This document shows, piece by piece, positions 24,511 to 33,231 of a stretch of DNA of 44,978 nucleotides. The stretch lies in assembly GCA_017466325.1 (NCBI GenBank), contig JAFTUK010000020.1, forward strand, positions 1 to 44,978, in the 5' to 3' direction. Each line of letters begins with the position of its first letter. Position 1 is the first letter of the stretch. The translations under genes were made by a program, and so were the position numbers. Origin of the DNA: Bacteroidaceae bacterium (GTDB lineage: Bacteria; Bacteroidota; Bacteroidia; Bacteroidales; Bacteroidaceae). The notes beneath the pieces were generated by a model. That model was not told the origin of the DNA. It worked only from the letters and a program-made list of their open reading frames with translations, and made no database searches.

Positions 24511-25842
24511 ATGAAGAAGATTCTTCCCAACGACAATAATCCCTTCTTCGACGAGAAGATGGAGACCATGACGCGTGCCCAGATAGAAGCATTGCAACTG
24601 GAACGCCTGCAGGCCACCGTGCAGCATTGCATGAACTCGCCGTTCTACAGGAAACGTTTCGAGGAGGCTGGCCTCAAGCCCGAGGACATCAAGACCCTGG
24701 ACGACATCAGGCGCATCCCATTTACCACAAAGCAGGACCTGCGCGACACATATCCCTTTGGCATGGCCAGCGTACCCTTGCGCGAGTGCACACGACTTCA
24801 CTCATCGAGCGGCACAACAGGCACGCCAACCGTTATCCTGCACACACAGAAGGACCTGGAGGAATGGGCGGCACAGGTGGCACGCAACCTGTGGATGGTG
24901 GGATTGCGCCCCGACGACGTGTTCCAGAACTCCAGCGGATATGGCATGTTCACAGGCGGTCTTGGCTTCCAGTATGGTGCCGAGCGCCTTGGCATGCTTA
25001 CCATACCTGCCGCCGCAGGCAATTCCATACGTCAGATAAAGTTCATTACCGACTTTGGCACCACCGCCCTGCATGCCGTGCCGTCATACGTTACACGCCT
25101 ATACGAAGTGATGCAGAGCATGGGTGTGGACCCTCGCCGTGATACCAAACTGAAGGTGCTGGCCATTGGTGCCGAGCCTCATTCCGAGGAGCAGCGCCGG
25201 CGCATAGAGGAGATGATGGGCGTGAAGGCCTACAACTCCTTCGGCATGTCGGAGATGTGCGGTCCTGGTGTGGGTTTCGAGTGTCAGGAACAGAACGGCC
25301 TGCACTTCTGGGAGGACTACTATATAGTGGAGATTGTCGACCCCGAGACTCTGGAGCCCGTGCCCGACGGAGAGGTGGGCGAACTGGTGCTGACAAGCCT
25401 GTGCCGCGAGGCAATGCCCCTGTTGCGCTACCGTACTCGCGACCTTACCCGAGTGCTTGGCAGAACATGCCCCTGCGGACGCAACCATGTGCGCATTGAC
25501 CGCATGCGCGGACGTAGCGACGACATGATGGTTCTTCGCGGCGTGAACATCTTCCCCATACAGATAGAGAAGATACTGATGACCTTCCCCGAACTGGCCA
25601 GCAACTACCTCATCACACTGACCACCGACGAGGACAACGACAACATGACCGTGGAGGTGGAACTGGAGGAACTCTTCACCGACGACTACCGCCGCCTGCA
25701 GAACCTGACCAACCGCATACAGCGTGCCCTGAAGGACGAGATACTCCTCACTCCGCACGTGAAACTCCTGCCCAAGGGCTCTTTGCCCGTTTCCGAAGGC
25801 AAGGCCGTGCGTGTAGTAGACAAGCGTACCGTGTATCAATAA
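24511..25842 (+). CDS. paaK: Phenylacetate-CoA ligase 1
   Basis: A 443-residue acyl-adenylate-forming ligase. HSSSGTTGTPTV (near 93) is the ATP-binding loop. YNSFGMSEMCGPGVGFEC is the adenylate motif. RYRTRDLTR is the hinge region, and GRSDDMMVLRGVNIFP is typical of PaaK. The C-terminal Lys near KGSLPVSEGKAVRV fits the usual catalytic site. It activates arylacetates with ATP and CoA. The ATG at 24511 is taken as start; a GTG lies one codon before. It shares the operon with a second ligase of about equal length. Confidence 0.92.
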   Translation: MKKILPNDNNPFFDEKMETMTRAQIEALQLERLQATVQHCMNSPFYRKRFEEAGLKPEDIKTLDDIRRIPFTTKQDLRDTYPFGMASVPLRECTRLHSSSGTTGTPTVILHTQKDLEEWAAQVARNLWMVGLRPDDVFQNSSGYGMFTGGLGFQYGAERLGMLTIPAAAGNSIRQIKFITDFGTTALHAVPSYVTRLYEVMQSMGVDPRRDTKLKVLAIGAEPHSEEQRRRIEEMMGVKAYNSFGMSEMCGPGVGFECQEQNGLHFWEDYYIVEIVDPETLEPVPDGEVGELVLTSLCREAMPLLRYRTRDLTRVLGRTCPCGRNHVRIDRMRGRSDDMMVLRGVNIFPIQIEKILMTFPELASNYLITLTTDEDNDNMTVEVELEELFTDDYRRLQNLTNRIQRALKDEILLTPHVKLLPKGSLPVSEGKAVRVVDKRTVYQ

Positions 25843-25862
25843 CAATCACATAACAGGTTTTT

Positions 25863-26291
25863 ATGAAGAATACATTAAAGCAACTTTCCATCTTCATCGA
25901 GAACAAGAGCGGCACACTGATAAAGGTGCTGGAACTGTTCAGCAAGGCTAAGATACAGATCATCGCATCCACCATAGCAGACACTCAGGACTATGGCATT
26001 TACCGTGTCCTGTGCTCGGCTCCATGCGAGGCTTACACCATACTGAAGGAGCATGGCATCAACGTGCAGCTGACCGATGTGCTGGCCATTGCCATCGAGG
26101 ACGAACCCGGGCATGCCGCCCTGGCCATCAGTGCCTTGTCCCAGGCAGAGGTGAACATCCTCTACATGTATTCCTTCCTGTGGAAGGGCAGAGGAGTGCT
26201 GGTGATGCGCACGGATGAAAGCGACAAGGCCCTGGAGGTGATAGCAGAGAACGATATGGACCTGCTGAACGAGGATAACTTTATAATTTAA
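25863..26291 (+). CDS. Tandem ACT-domain amino acid-binding protein
   Basis: A 142-residue protein made of two ACT repeats (about 3-68 and 72-142). The openings are QLSIFIENKSGTLIKVLELF and DEPGHAALAISALS. ACT pairs bind amino acids, and paaK-linked members of this family are common in anaerobes. It lies between the two paaK genes, so it probably senses an aromatic amino acid and regulates a ligase or the oxidoreductase. The effect, direct or allosteric, is unknown. Confidence 0.88.
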   Translation: MKNTLKQLSIFIENKSGTLIKVLELFSKAKIQIIASTIADTQDYGIYRVLCSAPCEAYTILKEHGINVQLTDVLAIAIEDEPGHAALAISALSQAEVNILYMYSFLWKGRGVLVMRTDESDKALEVIAENDMDLLNEDNFII

Positions 26292-26298
26292 GACAACT

Positions 26299-27618
26299 AT
26301 GATATTCAATCCGGAAATAGAATGCATGTCGCGCGAGAAGATGCGCGAATTGCAGAGCGAGCGTCTCATTGCCACGGTAAAGCGCTGCTATGAGAACGTG
26401 CCTTTCTACAGAAAGAAAATGGACCAGAAGGGTATCCGCCCAGAGGATATCAAGTCCATAGACGATATAACAAAACTTCCCTTTACCACCAAGCACGACT
26501 TGCGCGATGAGTATCCCTATGGCCTCCAGGCAGTGCCCATGAGCGAGATAAAGCGCATACATGCCTCTTCGGGTACTACGGGAAAGCCCGTGGTGGGCAC
26601 CTACACGCAGAACGACCTGGACAACTGGGCGGAGTGTGTGGCACGCGTGCTGGCCGTTGGCGACATAGGTCCTGGCGACGTGGTACAGGTGTCCTATGGC
26701 TATGGTCTGTTCACGGGCGGACTTGGCGCACACGACGGTGCAGGAAAAGTCGGTGCCATACAGTTGCCCACCTCTTCGGGCAATTCCGAGAAGCAGGTGA
26801 TGCTGATGCATGACTTTGGCACAACTGCCCTCTGCTGTACTCCCTCCTATGCCTTGCACCTAACAGAGGTCATGGAGAAATGCGGCATCAAGAAAGAAGA
26901 CCTCAAACTGCGTGTCGGTTTCTTCGGTGCCGAGCCCTGGACTTGGGGCATACGCCGTGAACTGGAGGCAAAGTTGGGCATCAAGGCCATAGACATATAC
27001 GGTCTTACGGAAATGTCGGGTCCCGGTGTGGGCGGAGAGTGCCAGTACCAGGACGGCACACACGTTATGGAGGATATGTTCTATCCCGAGATTATCAATC
27101 CCGACACGCTGGAACCTGTAGCGCCGGGCGAGCGTGGCGAACTCGTCTTCACATCACTTTGCAAGGAGGCAATGCCTATCCTGCGCTATCGTACACGCGA
27201 CCTTACGCACCTTATCTACGAGAAGTGCCGTTGCGGACGTACCACCGTGCGTTTGGGCAAGATCCTGGGACGTAGCGACGATATGCTCATTATCCGTGGC
27301 GTGAACGTATTCCCCAGCCAGATAGAGGCCATACTGACGGAGTTCCCTGCCTTTGCGCCCCAATACTTCATCACCGTGGACCGCAAGCACAACGAAGATA
27401 CCTTCGACCTGGACGTGGAGTTGCGCGAAGACCTGTTCTCGCCGAACCCTGCCAAGCAGATGCCTTTCATCAAGTACCTCTACGACCGTCTGGTTTCCGT
27501 TACCGGCATAAAGCCCAATATACACATCCAGCCGCCAGGAACCATAGAGCGCTCGCAGGGCAAGGCAAAGCATGTGCTTGACAAGCGCGACTTCTCGGAT
27601 TGGGAGAAGGGCAAGTAA
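26299..27618 (+). CDS. paaK: Phenylacetate-CoA ligase 2
   Basis: A 439-residue ligase of the same family as the product of 24511-25842. It has HASSGTTGKPVVG, YGLTEMSGPGVGGEC, RYRTRDLTHL and GRSDDMLIIRGVNVFPSQIE. The two proteins share most motifs but differ along their lengths, so they may prefer different arylacetates (phenyl-, indole-, hydroxyphenyl-). It starts 8 bases after the ACT gene stop. Confidence 0.92.
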   Translation: MIFNPEIECMSREKMRELQSERLIATVKRCYENVPFYRKKMDQKGIRPEDIKSIDDITKLPFTTKHDLRDEYPYGLQAVPMSEIKRIHASSGTTGKPVVGTYTQNDLDNWAECVARVLAVGDIGPGDVVQVSYGYGLFTGGLGAHDGAGKVGAIQLPTSSGNSEKQVMLMHDFGTTALCCTPSYALHLTEVMEKCGIKKEDLKLRVGFFGAEPWTWGIRRELEAKLGIKAIDIYGLTEMSGPGVGGECQYQDGTHVMEDMFYPEIINPDTLEPVAPGERGELVFTSLCKEAMPILRYRTRDLTHLIYEKCRCGRTTVRLGKILGRSDDMLIIRGVNVFPSQIEAILTEFPAFAPQYFITVDRKHNEDTFDLDVELREDLFSPNPAKQMPFIKYLYDRLVSVTGIKPNIHIQPPGTIERSQGKAKHVLDKRDFSDWEKGK

Positions 27619-27651
27619 GACATCATCCCCTTTGACTATCATATTTAGAAA

Positions 27652-28965
27652 ATGAAGATATTCTCAGACGAACTTGTGCAGGAGGCGGCAAGAGTCAATC
27701 ATGTCGCCGACCTGACCCATGCTACGATAGGCGAGACTCTGCTCGTGGCGCAATATCTGGAACAGAAGACGGGGTTGCCGTTCATTCGTATGGATCAGGG
27801 AAGCCCTGGTCTGCCTTGCAACGCTTTCGGCATAGAGGCAGAAAAGAAGGCTCTGGATGCCGGTGTCAACAGCCAGTATCCTGCGGCGGCAGGCATACCC
27901 GAACTGAAGGAGGCGGCAAGCCGTTTCGTAAAGGCTTTTCTGGACATAGACATAAGTCCGCGAGCCTGCATCCCCACAGTGGGTTCGGTGGCAGGCAGTT
28001 TCGGTGCTTTCATAGCATGTTGCCAGCGTGACGGGAAGAAGAATAAGGTACTGTTTATCGACCCGGGTTTCCCGATACAGAAGTCACAGTTGCGCATCCT
28101 CGGCATAGGATGGAAGAGTTTTGACATATATCCTTACCGTGGCCAGGCCTTGCGCGAAAAATTGGAACAGGAGGTAAGTGGCGGAGACATAGCGGCCATC
28201 ATCTATTCCAACCCCAACAATCCCGCATGGATATCGCTGGAGGAGGAGGAACTGCAGATTATAGGCGAGACAGCCACTAAGCACGACATCATCGTCATGG
28301 AGGACCTTGCCTACTTTGCCATGGACAGCAGGCGCGACCTCTCACGTCCCTTCCAACCTCCCTTCGTGCGTACCGTGGCAAGGTATACCGACAACTATCT
28401 GCTCATGCTCTCGGCCTCAAAGATATTCTCTTATGCAGGCGGACGTATAGCCCTGGTATGCATCAGCGACAAACTCTTCGACCGCCAGTTCCCTGCCCTG
28501 GCAAAACGCTATAATGATAGCGGAGTCTTCGGCCCCACGTTCATCGCAAGCATACAATACATGATTACCTCGGGCTGCACGGCCAGCACACAGTATGCCT
28601 ATGCCGAGATGCTCCGCCTGTCATGTGAAGGCGTGATAAACTTTGTTGAGGATACCAAGGCTTATGCCGAACGTGCCCGAAGGATGAAGAAGATATTCTG
28701 CGACAACGGTTTTACCATAACCTATCCACGTGACGTGACGGAAGAGATTGGCGACGGTTTCTTCTTCTCCCTCTCGTATCCTGGCATGACTGGAGGCGAA
28801 CTCGTAAGCGAACTGATTTCCTACGGAGTTTCCAGCATCAATCTGGATACGACGGGTTCCCTTGAACACGGCGTAAGGGCATGCACCAGCCGCATGCGCG
28901 ATGAACTCTATCCTGTTCTGGAGGAACGCATGCAGATGTTCAGGCAGGATCATCCGCTTCCCTAA
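27652..28965 (+). CDS. PLP aminotransferase (class I/II), probably aromatic
   Basis: A 437-residue fold-type I aminotransferase. SNPNNPAW, VMEDLAYFAMD (PLP-ring Asp) and SASKIFSYAGGRIAL (Schiff-base Lys) are in the usual order. Aromatic-ketoacid donors would link to the upstream aryl-pyruvate oxidoreductase, giving phenylalanine, tyrosine or tryptophan. The gene follows paaK2 by 33 bases and closes the operon. The amino acid preference is inferred from context only. Confidence 0.85.
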   Translation: MKIFSDELVQEAARVNHVADLTHATIGETLLVAQYLEQKTGLPFIRMDQGSPGLPCNAFGIEAEKKALDAGVNSQYPAAAGIPELKEAASRFVKAFLDIDISPRACIPTVGSVAGSFGAFIACCQRDGKKNKVLFIDPGFPIQKSQLRILGIGWKSFDIYPYRGQALREKLEQEVSGGDIAAIIYSNPNNPAWISLEEEELQIIGETATKHDIIVMEDLAYFAMDSRRDLSRPFQPPFVRTVARYTDNYLLMLSASKIFSYAGGRIALVCISDKLFDRQFPALAKRYNDSGVFGPTFIASIQYMITSGCTASTQYAYAEMLRLSCEGVINFVEDTKAYAERARRMKKIFCDNGFTITYPRDVTEEIGDGFFFSLSYPGMTGGELVSELISYGVSSINLDTTGSLEHGVRACTSRMRDELYPVLEERMQMFRQDHPLP

Positions 28966-28978
28966 GAATACAAAGGGC

Positions 28979-29018
28979 GAGTCCGACGAACTATAACTGC
29001 TTATAATTCGTCGGACTC
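28979..29018 (+). terminator. Terminator of the aryl-pyruvate operon
   Basis: GAGTCCGACGAA (28979-28990) pairs perfectly with TTCGTCGGACTC (29007-29018). It lies 14 bases after the aminotransferase stop and extends with near-perfect TATAA/TTATA inner pairs. Confidence 0.8.
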
Positions 29019-29073
29019 ACTATATTTATCAAGAAATATTGGCATGGAGAACCAATAATTCTATTATAAAAAA

Positions 29074-29109
29074 GGATGTGTCACATCATTTGTTCATGAG
29101 GACACATCC
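29074..29109 (-). terminator. galE terminator
   Basis: On the minus strand GGATGTGTC pairs with GACACATCC around a loop and is followed by TTTTTTATAATAG. It lies 26 bases beyond the galE stop. Confidence 0.75.
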
Positions 29110-29135
29110 CTAATAACTATACAAAAATCTGATTT

Positions 29136-30152
29136 TTATTCTTCGAAACCGTTGGGGTTATTCTTCTGCCAGTTCCAGCTGTCGCGGCACATTTCCTCGA
29201 TACCGAACTGAGCCTTCCAACCGAGTTCTGCCTCAGCCTTGGCGGGGTTGCAGTAGCATGTGGCAATGTCGCCCGGACGACGGGGCTTGATAGAGTAGGG
29301 AACGGGTACACCGTTGGCCTTCTCGAATGCCTTGACAACGTCCAATACAGAATAGCCGTGACCGGTACCTACATTGTAGATAGCGATACCCTTCTTTGCA
29401 ACGATAGCCTTCAGTGCTGCTACGTGAGCGCGTGCCAGGTCAACAACGTGGATATAGTCGCGTACGCCAGTACCGTCGTGTGTGTCGTAGTCGTCACCGA
29501 ATACGCCCAGTTCAGCACGCTTGCCTACGGCTGTCTGTGTGATGTAGGGCATCAGGTTGTTGGGGATACCGTTGGGATTCTCGCCGATGGTACCGCTCTT
29601 GTGAGCACCGATGGGGTTGAAGTAGCGGAGCAGAACGATGTTCCATTCGTTGTCGGCCTTCTGTACGTCCATCAGAACCTCCTCAAGCATAGACTTGGTC
29701 TGTCCGTAGGGGTTGGTGCAATGGCCCTTGGGGCACTCCTCGGTGATGGGGATGATAGCGGGATCACCGTAAACGGTAGCGCTGGAAGAGAAAATCATGT
29801 TCTTGCAACCGTTCTTGCGCATTACGTCAACCAGAACGAAAGTACCGTTCATGTTGTTCTCATAGTACTCCAGAGGCTTTGCGCAGCTCTCGCCTACAGC
29901 CTTGAGACCGGCAAAGTGGATACATGCGTCGAACTTGTGCTCGTCGAATACCTTCTGCAGACCTTCGCGGTCGCGGATGTCCACCTTGTAGAAGGGAACC
30001 TCCTTGCCGATAATCTTTGCAACGCGCTTCAGGGAGATAGGAGATGAGTTGTCCAGATTGTCAACAACTACTGCCTCGTGACCAGCCTCGGTCAGTTCAA
30101 TCAGGGTGTGGCTTCCGATAAAGCCTGCACCGCCAGTTAACAGGATTTTCAT
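29136..30152 (-). CDS. galE: UDP-glucose 4-epimerase
   Basis: A 338-residue short-chain dehydrogenase-type epimerase of the usual length. It has the NAD loop TGGAGFIGSH (7-16), the SSSATVYG catalytic Ser region, the YGQTK Tyr-Lys pair and the substrate-site RYFNPIGAH. It interconverts UDP-glucose and UDP-galactose. It stands alone between convergent and divergent neighbours and has its own promoter. Confidence 0.96.
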   Translation of the reverse strand: MKILLTGGAGFIGSHTLIELTEAGHEAVVVDNLDNSSPISLKRVAKIIGKEVPFYKVDIRDREGLQKVFDEHKFDACIHFAGLKAVGESCAKPLEYYENNMNGTFVLVDVMRKNGCKNMIFSSSATVYGDPAIIPITEECPKGHCTNPYGQTKSMLEEVLMDVQKADNEWNIVLLRYFNPIGAHKSGTIGENPNGIPNNLMPYITQTAVGKRAELGVFGDDYDTHDGTGVRDYIHVVDLARAHVAALKAIVAKKGIAIYNVGTGHGYSVLDVVKAFEKANGVPVPYSIKPRRPGDIATCYCNPAKAEAELGWKAQFGIEEMCRDSWNWQKNNPNGFEE

Positions 30153-30196
30153 TCTAAGTATTAGTTTATGTGATTAAAAACGTTCATTCTTCTGTA

Positions 30197-30227
30197 CAAA
30201 GTTAGTTATTCTTTTTTATAACACAAA
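30197..30227 (-). promoter_or_regulatory. galE promoter
   Basis: On the minus strand TTTG (30224-30227), 19 bases, then TAACTTTG (30197-30204), 44 bases before the galE ATG. This is a near-perfect Bacteroidetes promoter. Confidence 0.65.
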
Positions 30228-30311
30228 GGATTTTGTCTAGTTTTGTTTGCTTCGTTGGTGTTTTATTTGCTTTTGCTTGTAATGTATCTGTGTGTTATGG
30301 AAATAATTGTA

Positions 30312-30319
30312 TAACTTTA
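30312..30319 (+). promoter_or_regulatory. Possible lipoprotein-gene promoter
   Basis: TAACTTTA differs from TAnnTTTG in its last base and lies 23 bases before the chosen ATG at 30343. It is the only such match in this AT-rich gap. Confidence 0.35.
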
Positions 30320-30342
30320 CGTAAATGTTTTCAAAAAGTGTT

Positions 30343-31134
30343 ATGGTGTACAATCAGATTATATCAATTGTCAGTAATCAAAGACTTGGTTATGTTTTGT
30401 TGTTAGTGTTATTTGTCTTTACTAATGTTGCTTGTACGCAGAAAAAAGGTATTACAGATGATTGTTCTGAAAAATTAGCAACTATGGCTATTGACACCCT
30501 GCTGACTGACACCACGTTCATGAAAGAGTGCAAGCCTGTATTGAATACGACACGTTTAGGAAATCATATCCGTCCCCTTCCGCCGGCATATACGTTAGCC
30601 AAGTTGCCAGATACTGTTGTGCGTGTCGACTTTGATTACAAAGATTTTGATTGGGAATTACGGCAATTAACCTTCAAACTTTTTAGTATGGATGTATATG
30701 ACTCGTTGGAAATATGCCAAATGCAGGTCGGAGATACTTTAAAATACTCAGATAGAGAGATTATATTCAATGACATGAAGCATGAGGATGAATACTTGAC
30801 AATCAACAATGGATTGTATGAAGGTGGGGCTTGGTTAAAGCCTATTGGAAATGGCCTCTACAGAGCTTCAGAAGAAGGTGGTTGCGCCACATATACATGC
30901 ATCGGAACAACATCATTCCCTTTGGCGTCTGATGTCATTATTGTGGATTTTAGGTTCGAACCTGAGGAAGGAGAAGAATATTATAAATTCCATCTTGTCT
31001 ATGACACCATAACATCTTCAACGGAAGAATATATCAGGTCAAAGGAATGTGATAGTTTGTATTGGAACACATGGGAGGATTTGCTTGTAGAGAATGACTC
31101 CATTACCAAGATAATTAGATTCTATACACCCTAA
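30343..31134 (+). CDS. Putative lipoprotein, AT-rich, unknown function
   Basis: A 263-residue protein with a hydrophobic segment (about 15-30) ending in a lipobox-like TNVAC (Cys31), so probably outer-membrane lipidated. I recognise no domain. Its wobble positions are clearly richer in A and T than those of its neighbours (galE, MBL hydrolase), a sign of recent arrival or relaxed selection. An in-frame ATG at 30325 would add 6 residues but sits on the expected transcription start. The next gene converges on it. Confidence 0.6.
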   Translation: MVYNQIISIVSNQRLGYVLLLVLFVFTNVACTQKKGITDDCSEKLATMAIDTLLTDTTFMKECKPVLNTTRLGNHIRPLPPAYTLAKLPDTVVRVDFDYKDFDWELRQLTFKLFSMDVYDSLEICQMQVGDTLKYSDREIIFNDMKHEDEYLTINNGLYEGGAWLKPIGNGLYRASEEGGCATYTCIGTTSFPLASDVIIVDFRFEPEEGEEYYKFHLVYDTITSSTEEYIRSKECDSLYWNTWEDLLVENDSITKIIRFYTP

Positions 31135-31143
31135 TGTACAAGG

Positions 31144-31791
31144 TTAGCTAATATATGGATTTGCGTCCATCTCTTCACCAATTGTACTTTCTGGACCATG
31201 TCCGGGCAGGATGACGGTGTCCTGAGGCAGTGTGAAAATCTTGTGACTGATGCTCTCCAGTTCCTGTTGATAGTTGCCTCCCGGCAGGTCGGTACGTCCT
31301 ATGCCCATACGGAAGATAGTGTCGCCTGTGAGAACCACCCTTCCCTCCGGTATGTAATAACACACTCCGCCTGGGGTGTGTCCAGGTGTGTGCAGTACCT
31401 GTATGGAGGTTTCGCCCAATTTCAATACAGATGTCTCGCTGATGGACGCTTCGGCTTTTGGCAGCATGCCGGAGATGTCTATGCGGAACCATTTCTGCAC
31501 CATGTCGGGTGCCGCCTGATATACGGGTATTTCCGCAGGGTGGCACATGGGCGTAAGTCCGTATTGTCCGCATATGGTGCCAAGACCCAGGCAGTGGTCG
31601 AAGTGCATATGTGTTTGCAACGAGTATTTCAGCGTGATGCCGTTCTCGCTGAGGAAATCACTTATTCTTGCATGCTCGCCCTTTGTCCACGCGCCACAAT
31701 CCACTATTGCACCCTCGTGGCTGATGTCGTCCCAGATGATGTAGCAGTTCTCCTCTATGGGATTGACAACGAAACGCTTATAGTGAAACAT
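31144..31791 (-). CDS. MBL-fold metallo-hydrolase
   Basis: A 215-residue metallo-beta-lactamase fold protein. The zinc motif HMHFDH gives His61, His63, Asp65 and His66. TPGHTPGG (His further on), GDTIFRMGIGRTD and ILPGHGP follow. These are the glyoxalase II-like/hydroxyacylglutathione hydrolase-type features. Members of this group act on thioesters such as S-lactoylglutathione or related persulfides, but the substrate here is open. The start at 31791 is chosen for the family N-terminus; the longer frame to 31812 adds 7 residues. Either start overlaps the rsmG 3' end. Confidence 0.88.
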   Translation of the reverse strand: MFHYKRFVVNPIEENCYIIWDDISHEGAIVDCGAWTKGEHARISDFLSENGITLKYSLQTHMHFDHCLGLGTICGQYGLTPMCHPAEIPVYQAAPDMVQKWFRIDISGMLPKAEASISETSVLKLGETSIQVLHTPGHTPGGVCYYIPEGRVVLTGDTIFRMGIGRTDLPGGNYQQELESISHKIFTLPQDTVILPGHGPESTIGEEMDANPYIS

Positions 31792-32398
31792 ATACAACCT
31801 TTTTGGTTTCAAAGAATTCCTCCTCGAAGTAATCGCTGAGGCTTGTGATGAGGGTGTGCGCCTTCATGGGCAGTACCTCGTTTGCAAGTTCTCCGCCTTT
31901 CAGGCAGATGAGTCCGTTAGGCATGGCATTCTGTGCCTTGGGAGCAATGTTCTTGCGTACCAGTTTCACAAGGTCTGCCAAGGGCATTACCGCCCTCGAT
32001 ACTACAAAGTCGTATTTCTCCTTCAGGTTCTCGGCACGTGTCCATTCCGTGGTGACATTTGTCAGTCCCAAGGCTGTGCGCACTTCGTCGCAAACACGTA
32101 TTTTCTTGCCTATGCTGTCCACAAGATGGAAGTGTACCTCAGGGAACATGATGGCCAAGGGTATGCCAGGGAAGCCTCCGCCTGTGCCAAGGTCCATGAC
32201 GCGCGTTCCAGGCTTGAAGTTGATTATCTGGGCAATTCCCAGAGAGTGCAGGATGTGATGCTCGTAGAGATTGTCTATGTCCTTACGGGAAATCACGTTG
32301 ATTTTGGAATTCCAATCCCTGTAGAGGGCATCGAGTGCGGCAAAGCGCTGGCGCTGCTCTTCCGTTATGTTTGGGAAGTATTTTTTGATGAGTTCCAT
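31778..32398 (-). CDS. rsmG: 16S rRNA (guanine527-N7)-methyltransferase
   Basis: A 206-residue SAM-dependent methyltransferase. GTRVMDLGTGGGFPGIPLAI is the SAM loop, and HFHLVDSIGKKIRVCDEV the second motif. It methylates G527 of 16S rRNA at N7. The start at 32398 (MELIKKYFPN) is preferred to the TTG at 32410. It lies 8 bases after the DUF3298 gene stop and overlaps the MBL gene start by 14 bases. Confidence 0.95.
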   Translation of the reverse strand: MELIKKYFPNITEEQRQRFAALDALYRDWNSKINVISRKDIDNLYEHHILHSLGIAQIINFKPGTRVMDLGTGGGFPGIPLAIMFPEVHFHLVDSIGKKIRVCDEVRTALGLTNVTTEWTRAENLKEKYDFVVSRAVMPLADLVKLVRKNIAPKAQNAMPNGLICLKGGELANEVLPMKAHTLITSLSDYFEEEFFETKKVVYVSL

Positions 32399-32406
32399 GG
32401 TCCTTG

Positions 32407-33216
32407 TCAATTGGTCTTCAGGTATTGCTTCAGTGTGTCGTAACTGAGGCTTATATATGTTATTCCGCTGGAATAGGGGGCAATGTCGTATTGTCCGAAG
32501 CAGAAGATGATGCTGTCCTTGCCGAGGTGGAAATTCTCTGTCAGGTACAGGTCCCCAAGACCCAGTATGCCCGTCTTCTCTATAAGTTCCTCGCGTGTGG
32601 AGCAGTCGTTGTCCTTCAGGAGTCTTGCCAGCATGATGTCCAGTATGGCCCGTTCGTGTGCGGTGTCCAGCACATCACTGATACTTATGGCAAGGCCAGT
32701 ACGCCTGGAGAAGTTCAGCGTAAACAGTACGTAGGAACCGTGTGCTCCGCCTGTGTACATGTCAATGGCGTAGTGGTACACTATCACCGTGTCTGCGGCA
32801 TCAGCAACGAAGCGTCCCTTCCTGCCGACGTGATACGTGATTTCGCCGAATGTCTCGTCGTCGGGGTCATGGAATTCCGTCACCTCGGCCTTCAGCGCAT
32901 CGATTTCCTTGGCCAGAGCAGTGGTGATGTCAGTGCGTATGTCGGCATCGTGACGGCCGGAAATACATTGCTCGTTAATCTTGGCATTTATGCTATCAGC
33001 CACTACACTTCCCGGTTTAAGGAAATGGAAGTCATAGTCTACGGAGATGATATCGTCCGTACTCTTGCTTATGTGCAAGGAATCGGTAACAAGAGGTGTT
33101 TCCTCCTTTTTATTGTCCTCCTTTCCGCCTTTGCCTTTCTGCACGCATGAGGCAAGAGAGAACACCGCTATGGCAAACAGGAATGTAAGTAGCAGGCTTT
33201 TCTTGGTTTTTCTCAT
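32407..33216 (-). CDS. DUF3298 (RsiV-like) lipoprotein
   Basis: A 269-residue secreted protein. The signal peptide ends in a lipobox with Cys24 (LASCVQK). The mature part has the DUF3298/RsiV C-terminal fold, with DMYTGGAHGSY and the closing YDIAPYSSG motif. Related domains bind lysozyme in RsiV and occur widely in Bacteroides lipoproteins. No anti-sigma domain is seen. It precedes rsmG on the same strand, which may be accidental. Confidence 0.82.
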   Translation of the reverse strand: MRKTKKSLLLTFLFAIAVFSLASCVQKGKGGKEDNKKEETPLVTDSLHISKSTDDIISVDYDFHFLKPGSVVADSINAKINEQCISGRHDADIRTDITTALAKEIDALKAEVTEFHDPDDETFGEITYHVGRKGRFVADAADTVIVYHYAIDMYTGGAHGSYVLFTLNFSRRTGLAISISDVLDTAHERAILDIMLARLLKDNDCSTREELIEKTGILGLGDLYLTENFHLGKDSIIFCFGQYDIAPYSSGITYISLSYDTLKQYLKTN

Positions 33217-33231
33217 GGGAATATTGTTCTT

